From Promethearchaeota archaeon (GTDB lineage: Archaea; Asgardarchaeota; Lokiarchaeia; Sigyniarchaeales; SOKP01), in assembly GCA_030615235.1 (NCBI GenBank), contig JAUWZR010000103.1, forward strand, positions 1 to 8,672: 8,672 nucleotides of DNA, in the 5' to 3' direction. The position numbers were made by a program, and so were the translations under genes. Position 1 is the stretch's first letter. Each line of letters starts with the position of its first letter. Below, piece after piece: positions 4,881 to 8,672 of this stretch. The notes beneath the pieces are model-generated. The model worked only from the letters and a program-made list of their open reading frames with translations. It was not told the DNA's origin and made no database searches.

Positions 4881-5735
4881 ATGAGAATTAAAAAGATAAC
4901 AGAAACTGAATTGGGCTTTATTCCCGCTATTTGTCTTGATCCCAGCGTAGGAAAGGAAAGTATAAAGGCAATGCAAGACGGAATGAGTGATCGTATTAAT
5001 TGGATTAGAGATAAAATGGAAAGTGGGCTTGAAATATTTGTAGCACTTGAAAAACCGAAAAACGAAAAAATACATTACAAATGGGTAGGTAGTATGCTTC
5101 ACTCCGATTTAGCAATAAATGGGCAAGTACCTCTGGGTTTATTAGAATGTATCCCTATAGAATTTGCACTTGAACCAATAGAGGGCGAAAAATCACTTTT
5201 CATTAATTGTATGTGGATTTTACCTCCTTTTTGGGGTAAAGGTGTTGGAAAAGCTTTAATTAAATTCTTTCTTAATAGAGCAAAAAGGATTGGTGGAGCA
5301 AGCGTGCTTGCATATGATGGAGATAAATGGTGTGGAACTTCGATAAACTACATGCCTTTCAGTTTTTTTAAGAAACATGGATTTGAAGAGATCGAAAGAG
5401 ACGGGAGCAGAGTTCTTCTCCACTTAGATTTGGGAGCGAATACACCACCAAAACTTATTTACACCAAATCTGAATCCTTTAAAGACAAACACAAATCCAG
5501 AATTGATGTTTTTTTTAATTGCCAATGCCCATGGTCTAAACTTATGATTGATGATCTTAGTAAAAATATAAAGGAAAACTCCAACATTAAACTCAATATC
5601 ATTAAAACTAATAATAGAAAAATAATTGAGAAATTTGGTATATCTAGAGGATTAATTATAAATGGAAAACCTGTTATTAAACGATTAGCATTATGGAATG
5701 AGATGGAAAAAGAGATTGAGAAAATTAAAAATTAA
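4881..5735 (+). CDS. GNAT acetyltransferase fused to a thioredoxin-like (YoaP-like) domain, copy 2
   Basis: The protein has 284 residues with the same architecture as the gene at 2597-3397. The GNAT part spans about 1-183: ECIPIEFAL (89-97) parallels QYIPIEYSF of copy 1, LFINCMWI (106-113) parallels YYINCVWV, and the acetyl-CoA loop is WGKGVGKAL (118-126), followed by FFKKHGFEEI (162-171). The C-terminal domain (about 205-284) starts with strand RIDVFFN and carries Cys214 and Cys216 in NCQCPWSK, where copy 1 has a single cysteine. A CxC pair at this position could bind metal or support disulfide chemistry. The Cys in the (Y/F)INC(V/M)W strand is shared by both copies (Cys85, Cys110) and lies next to the GNAT active-site area. 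Overall identity between the copies looks modest, so the duplication is old or the two came separately. Substrate unknown. Its stop codon overlaps that of the convergent regulator. Confidence 0.85.
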   Translation: MRIKKITETELGFIPAICLDPSVGKESIKAMQDGMSDRINWIRDKMESGLEIFVALEKPKNEKIHYKWVGSMLHSDLAINGQVPLGLLECIPIEFALEPIEGEKSLFINCMWILPPFWGKGVGKALIKFFLNRAKRIGGASVLAYDGDKWCGTSINYMPFSFFKKHGFEEIERDGSRVLLHLDLGANTPPKLIYTKSESFKDKHKSRIDVFFNCQCPWSKLMIDDLSKNIKENSNIKLNIIKTNNRKIIEKFGISRGLIINGKPVIKRLALWNEMEKEIEKIKN

Positions 5736-6178
5736 CAAAGTTCTCCTTGTTTTTCATAACAATCAAAGATGCTATCTAAATTGTCTATATAACCTGACAT
5801 CGATTTATACCATCTGTCAAGTAAATCGCGTAATTGGACTCTTACAGTTTCAAGATCTTTGGCGCCGTAAATATATAAGTATCCGCGTTTATTTTTTTCT
5901 CCTTCATCTGATTTCTCGTTGAATTCTTTTAACGACATTGATCGCTTCTCAATAATATCGAGGTCACTTAGCTGCATTAAAGCTCTTTGAATTGAACTTC
6001 GATCTTTTTTAAATACACCAGTCAATTCCATAGTAGTCACGTTGTCGTGTTTTAATAAATATGAAAAAACATTTGATTCTATTACATTAAGTCCTAAAAT
6101 GCATTTAAACAGCTTTCCACTTTTGAAAACTTTCTTCTCTTCAACCATATCTTCTAATTGTTTTGATATACTTTCCAA
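5732..6178 (-). CDS. winged-helix transcriptional regulator (TrmB/MarR-like DNA-binding domain)
   Basis: The protein has 148 residues. Residues about 28-80 form a helix-turn-helix of the archaeal TrmB/MarR-like type: GLNVIESNVFSYLLKHDNVT (29-48), then ELTGVFKKDRSSIQRALMQL as turn and recognition helix (51-70), then LDIIEKRS. The wing is the KRGYLYIYGAKD segment (97-108). The C-terminal 35 residues form a long helix that may mediate dimer formation. No separate ligand domain is present. The start is TTG 6178: an in-frame TGA lies just upstream and GGTGA at 6187-6191 is a well-spaced ribosome binding site; ATG 6148 is the alternative. The gene is co-oriented with the thioredoxin gene 58 bases upstream, though a T-tract lies between them. 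Cysteines at 26, 140 and 148 leave thiol sensing possible but unproven. Candidate targets are its own region and the neighbouring GNAT-thioredoxin gene. Confidence 0.75.
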   Translation of the reverse strand: MESISKQLEDMVEEKKVFKSGKLFKCILGLNVIESNVFSYLLKHDNVTTMELTGVFKKDRSSIQRALMQLSDLDIIEKRSMSLKEFNEKSDEGEKNKRGYLYIYGAKDLETVRVQLRDLLDRWYKSMSGYIDNLDSIFDCYEKQGELC

Positions 6179-6225
6179 GGATATTCACCAAAAATAATTA
6201 ATTTATAACTATTTCTTACAAAATT

Positions 6226-6234
6226 AAAAAAAAA
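6226..6234 (-). terminator. poly-T terminator of the thioredoxin gene
   Basis: Nine A on the plus strand read as nine T on the minus strand, beginning just past the thioredoxin TAA (6237-6239). This suggests the regulator downstream is transcribed mostly from its own promoter; an A/T box near 6200-6210 is available. Confidence 0.45.
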
Positions 6235-6236
6235 TA

Positions 6237-6644
6237 TTAAGTAAACGATCTTAACTTTTCTAATACTTTCCTAATATATTCCTCGTTAACAGCACCAACA
6301 ACTTTATGTATTACTTCATCGTTTTTTATAAACAGCGTTGTTGGGATTCCAGTTATTCTATAAGTTTGGGCAATAGAACCAACTTCGTCAACGTTTATTT
6401 TTACAAATATAAATTCTTGATAGTGCTCCTTCTGTATTTTTTCGAATACTGGAGCGAACATCATGCAGGGACTGCACCATACTGCCCAGAAGTCTACGAT
6501 TAAAATCTTATCGGGATACTCCTTTTTTAGATTTTCAAATTCTCGTGCCGAATGAATTTTAACTATATCTTTTGGCATGGATTGAGATTTTAACAGTATT
6601 TCAGCCTTTTTTAGCCTAATTTTATTCAGGTCGTTTTCAGTCAT
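6237..6644 (-). CDS. thioredoxin
   Basis: The protein has 135 residues from ATG 6644. After a charged helical N-terminal extension of about 25 residues (TENDLNKIRLKKAEILL) comes a complete thioredoxin domain: strand ILIVDFWAVW, active site WCSPC at 56-60 (the usual form is WCGPC), the helix FAPVFEKIQKE, strand FIFVKINVDE, cis-proline Pro101 in TGIPTTLF, and the final strand and helix. Both catalytic cysteines and the cis-Pro are present, so it should act as a soluble disulfide reductase. The Gly-to-Ser change between the cysteines may shift the redox potential. ATG 6644 is chosen because a TATA box lies about 23 bases before it, implying a leaderless message. The longer TTG 6701 frame would start upstream of that promoter and adds 19 residues of no family likeness. 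No thioredoxin reductase is seen in the window unless the FAD gene at 7723 is involved, which its motifs do not suggest. Confidence 0.9.
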   Translation of the reverse strand: MTENDLNKIRLKKAEILLKSQSMPKDIVKIHSAREFENLKKEYPDKILIVDFWAVWCSPCMMFAPVFEKIQKEHYQEFIFVKINVDEVGSIAQTYRITGIPTTLFIKNDEVIHKVVGAVNEEYIRKVLEKLRSFT

Positions 6645-6662
6645 TATCTTAGCTTTTTCGTG

Positions 6663-6671
6663 TATTTTAAA
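6663..6671 (-). promoter_or_regulatory. TATA box for the thioredoxin gene
   Basis: TTTAAAATA on the minus strand is centred about 23 bases before ATG 6644, consistent with a leaderless transcript. There is no ribosome binding site before the ATG, which agrees. Confidence 0.45.
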
Positions 6672-6701
6672 GATGTGAGATAGTTCCACACGATCACACA
6701 A

Positions 6702-6879
6702 CTTTCTTAATTGGGATCATTTAAGCTTCTATTTAAAGATCACGATTATGAAAAAAAGGTTTTTTTTTTGATTTTTTTTTACATTTTTTAATGTTAATTT
6801 GAACCCAATCATCATTTAAAAATACTTAAAAGCGTAAATTTCTATATCTTTCTATAATTATATTTTAATGTAGTTTAAA
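6702..6879. other. AT-rich spacer with long T-tracts between divergent genes
   Basis: No gene is seen. The spacer holds A7 (6751-6757), GG, T10 (6760-6769), T9 (6772-6780) and T6 within 40 bases, then the promoter of the longin-like gene. The T-tracts are on the plus strand, but no plus-strand gene precedes them. Confidence 0.45.
6853..6867 (+). promoter_or_regulatory. TATA box for the longin/roadblock-like gene
   Basis: TATAATTATATTTTA ends 12 bases before ATG 6880, with its first half centred about 24-27 bases upstream. This predicts a leaderless message; no ribosome binding site precedes the ATG. Confidence 0.45.
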
Positions 6880-7632
6880 ATGAAGTTACACTCACTTTTT
6901 ATTTTGACTAAAGCGGGAGCTTGTCTATACAGCAGAAATATTACAGAAGATTTTGAAAATATCGAGCCAAACCTTATTACACCCTTTTTCTCGGCTATTT
7001 TTACCTTTTCTGAAAGCGTTATTTCTAAAGAAACACCCGAAATCCTCGAAATGGGTGGTTTTAGAATTGTTTTCAAAGTAGAAGGTGATCATATTTTCGC
7101 TATTCTAGCAGATACAAGCGCTAATATTTTGTATATTAACTCTAGATTAGCAAATATCGTTCGAGTGTTTGAAGAATTCCTCGAGAATAATATTGTTGAA
7201 GATTATGAGGAAATTCATAATAACGATTTTGATGCTAAAATTGTTTCGATTATAAAAGGGGAGGATGAATTATCTTCAAGTCAGCCACTATATAAAAAGA
7301 TAATCGAACTCATTAAAAGATTAACCCTTGAAAACGAAATTTTGGGAGCTGCGTTATTTTCTATAAATGGAAAGGTTATTTTTACATCCTTACCCCATGA
7401 TATATTATTGTCCTCTCTAAAAGAGTTGGAAATCAGACATATTGTAGCCAATGAATACTCCTTAACGTTTTATAGTTTGGAGAACGAACAAAAAGTATTT
7501 TCGAGAATAATTGATATTCCCTGGAAGTTAGATCCGTTATTGATAGTAGTGCTATATGAGTCTTCAGTCCCTCTTGGTATGGCTGAAGTAAATTTAGAAA
7601 AAATAACAAAAACAATTCAAAATATCATTTGA
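6880..7632 (+). CDS. longin-like / roadblock-like two-domain protein (Asgard-type small-GTPase regulator candidate)
   Basis: The protein has 250 residues, is soluble, and has no signal peptide. The N-terminal half (about 1-110) begins with a beta hairpin, LHSLFILTKAGACLYSRNI (3-21), then a helix of FSAIFTFSESV type, strands FRIVFKVEGDHIFAILAD (61-78), and a helix INSRLANIVRVFEEFL (86-101). This order matches longin-like folds. The C-terminal half (about 137-250) starts with a helix (IIELIKRL), then ILGAALFSINGKVIFTSLP (154-172), a roadblock/LC7-like strand-turn-strand, followed by strands about 188-228 and a final helix. Longin and roadblock domains are expanded in Asgard archaea and relate to eukaryotic regulators of Ras-like GTPases and vesicle traffic. 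Which GTPase it would serve is unknown; none is encoded here. The domain calls rest on pattern only and are less certain for the second half. The gene diverges from thioredoxin and ends in a T-tract. Confidence 0.7.
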   Translation: MKLHSLFILTKAGACLYSRNITEDFENIEPNLITPFFSAIFTFSESVISKETPEILEMGGFRIVFKVEGDHIFAILADTSANILYINSRLANIVRVFEEFLENNIVEDYEEIHNNDFDAKIVSIIKGEDELSSSQPLYKKIIELIKRLTLENEILGAALFSINGKVIFTSLPHDILLSSLKELEIRHIVANEYSLTFYSLENEQKVFSRIIDIPWKLDPLLIVVLYESSVPLGMAEVNLEKITKTIQNII

Positions 7633-7639
7633 TTTTTTT
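7633..7639 (+). terminator. T7 tract directly after the longin/roadblock-like gene
   Basis: Seven T follow the TGA (7630-7632) immediately, forming a short archaeal-style terminator. Confidence 0.45.
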
Positions 7640-7644
7640 AACTA

Positions 7645-7674
7645 ATTCTTAAAACTATTCACACTTCTAAGAAT
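7645..7674. repeat. 7-base inverted repeat between the longin-like and FAD genes
   Basis: ATTCTTA (7645-7651) and TAAGAAT (7668-7674) are perfect reverse complements with a 16-base spacer. The second arm ends just upstream of an A/T-rich stretch (7678-7690) that could be the TATA region of the FAD gene. It may be an operator or a 3' hairpin of the preceding transcript. Confidence 0.3.
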
Positions 7675-7722
7675 CGGAAAAATAAAATAATCTTTTTTTA
7701 TGGTTAATAATTTTGGAACTCT

Positions 7723-8672
7723 ATGTATGATTTTATTGTAATTGGTGCTGGAATTTCTGGAGCCTCCTTCGCTTATAAAGCTTCAAAGTACGCAAAAACG
7801 CTTTTTGTAGAAGTACAAGATTACGATCGAGAAATTCCCGTGAGAACTAACATATTTGCTGAACACAATAAACCGTTTATTGACGATATTTTCTGGAACG
7901 ACGATTCGATATTTCCGCGACCATTTGTTCAATTGAATTACAAAAGCGAGAAATACAATGGGCTATTACACTCTAAAGAATTCGGAGCACCACTCGGTAA
8001 AATATCTCATACAGAAGTATTAATCAAAAAACTTATCGATAAATTTAGAGACCAAGGTGGCACTACTCAATTTAACGAGAATATAGCTAAAATTATAAGA
8101 CATACAGACTCTATTGAAGTCATTAATGGAAAAGGACAATCATATTCTACCAAACTTCTGGTTTTAGCCACAGGTTCTCGAGGTTTTCCTTTGCAAAAAT
8201 CTTTAGGATTTGGAATCCCTGACTCATTCATGGGAATTTATACTAATATTTACGCTGATGAAGCTCTTCTAGAAGAAAATTTCAATTTCCAATATATGTT
8301 TCATTTAAATCCTAATATTAGCCAGAATGGTCCTTTTTTCTTCAATGTTGGAAAAGGAAGAATTGCAACAGGATACTTAGGGAAAAAAGAAAACCCCGCA
8401 GAGCTTAAAGCGAAGTTAATTAGAATTCTCAGGAATTATCAAAAGATACAACCTTTTATGAAGGGACTAAAATGGGATGAGAGCATGCCATTTATAACCG
8501 GAGGAATTTCTAAACATCCAATAAGTTCGATGTCAAATGATCGTGTTCTTGTTTTAGGAGAAGCAGCAGGATTAGTTACAGCATTTTTTTACGAAGGAAT
8601 ATTATGTGGATTGGCTAGTGCTGATATTGCAGCAACAATGTTAAAATCTTTACTAGCGAATGACTCGAATTT
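7723..8672 (+). CDS. FAD-dependent oxidoreductase, geranylgeranyl-reductase-like (runs off the right edge)
   Basis: The frame is open from ATG 7723 to the end of the window, 316 complete codons without a stop. It begins with a Rossmann FAD motif, DFIVIGAGISGASFAYKA (GxGxxG at 8-13), followed by a Glu (FVEVQD) at the end of the second strand that would bind the adenosine ribose. The mid-region LLVLATGSRG is the second FAD-family motif (ATG). Residues 279-283 (GEAAG) followed by an FYEGI...ASADIAA segment match the GDAAG...GEGI region of the geranylgeranyl reductase/halogenase-like flavoproteins, with Glu in place of the usual Asp. In archaea such enzymes saturate isoprenoid chains of membrane lipids or quinones, but the superfamily is broad and the substrate is uncertain. 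The start is the first ATG of the frame, with only a weak GGA upstream. About 80-100 residues are probably missing at the C-terminus. Confidence 0.8.
   Translation, partial: MYDFIVIGAGISGASFAYKASKYAKTLFVEVQDYDREIPVRTNIFAEHNKPFIDDIFWNDDSIFPRPFVQLNYKSEKYNGLLHSKEFGAPLGKISHTEVLIKKLIDKFRDQGGTTQFNENIAKIIRHTDSIEVINGKGQSYSTKLLVLATGSRGFPLQKSLGFGIPDSFMGIYTNIYADEALLEENFNFQYMFHLNPNISQNGPFFFNVGKGRIATGYLGKKENPAELKAKLIRILRNYQKIQPFMKGLKWDESMPFITGGISKHPISSMSNDRVLVLGEAAGLVTAFFYEGILCGLASADIAATMLKSLLANDSN

Noticed and set aside
5698..5922. Plus-strand open frame overlapping the end of GNAT copy 2 and the regulator
   Set aside because: It is out of frame with the GNAT gene, antisense to the regulator, and has no domain or start signal.
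6645..6701. Longer thioredoxin from TTG 6701
   Set aside because: It would start upstream of the TATA box at 6663-6671, and the added 19 residues show no family likeness.
1..8672. CRISPR arrays, tRNA/rRNA genes, transposases or terminal inverted repeats
   Set aside because: I saw no regularly spaced repeats, no cloverleaf or rRNA-like segments, no transposase motifs and no paired long inverted repeats in reading both strands.

Overview
The window looks archaeal, and the best guess is an Asgard archaeon (Lokiarchaeia-like). It is AT-rich. TATA-like boxes sit about 25-30 bases before the transcript starts implied by several genes. Some genes look leaderless, while others carry GGAGG- or GGTG-type ribosome binding sites. 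Genes end in plain T-tracts. One gene encodes a longin-like plus roadblock-like protein of the small-GTPase-regulator type common in Asgard genomes. The placement is inferred from style and families; no rRNA or marker gene is present. No tRNA, rRNA, CRISPR array or transposase was found.

Layout. At the left edge is the start of an FTR1-type iron permease on the minus strand, running off the window. A very AT-rich spacer of about 350 bases follows, with several palindromes. Next is a multi-pass membrane protein frame cut by one in-frame TAG; it looks more GC-rich than its neighbours. Then comes a compact plus-strand operon of three DsrE/DsrF/DsrH (TusD/C/B)-like sulfur-carrier subunits. After it lie two related GNAT acetyltransferases, each fused to a C-terminal thioredoxin-like (YoaP-like) domain. 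They flank a minus-strand short-chain dehydrogenase and a small membrane protein with an internal repeat. The second GNAT gene meets a winged-helix regulator tail to tail with overlapping stop codons. A thioredoxin gene follows on the minus strand. Diverging from it is the longin/roadblock-like gene, and last is a FAD-dependent oxidoreductase of the geranylgeranyl-reductase-like class that runs off the right edge.

How the genes may work together. Many products handle thiols or redox chemistry: the persulfide-relay trio, two acetyltransferase-thioredoxin fusions, a WCSPC thioredoxin, an NAD(P)-dependent SDR and a FAD enzyme, with an iron permease at the edge. A shared sulfur/redox role is an inference from proximity. 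The genes lie in several separate transcription units and no common operator was proven.

Main points for a second look: the in-frame TAG (with no TAG used as a stop by any of the 11 complete genes), the DsrEFH trio in an archaeon of this type, the paired GNAT-thioredoxin fusions with different cysteine motifs, and the longin/roadblock-like protein.
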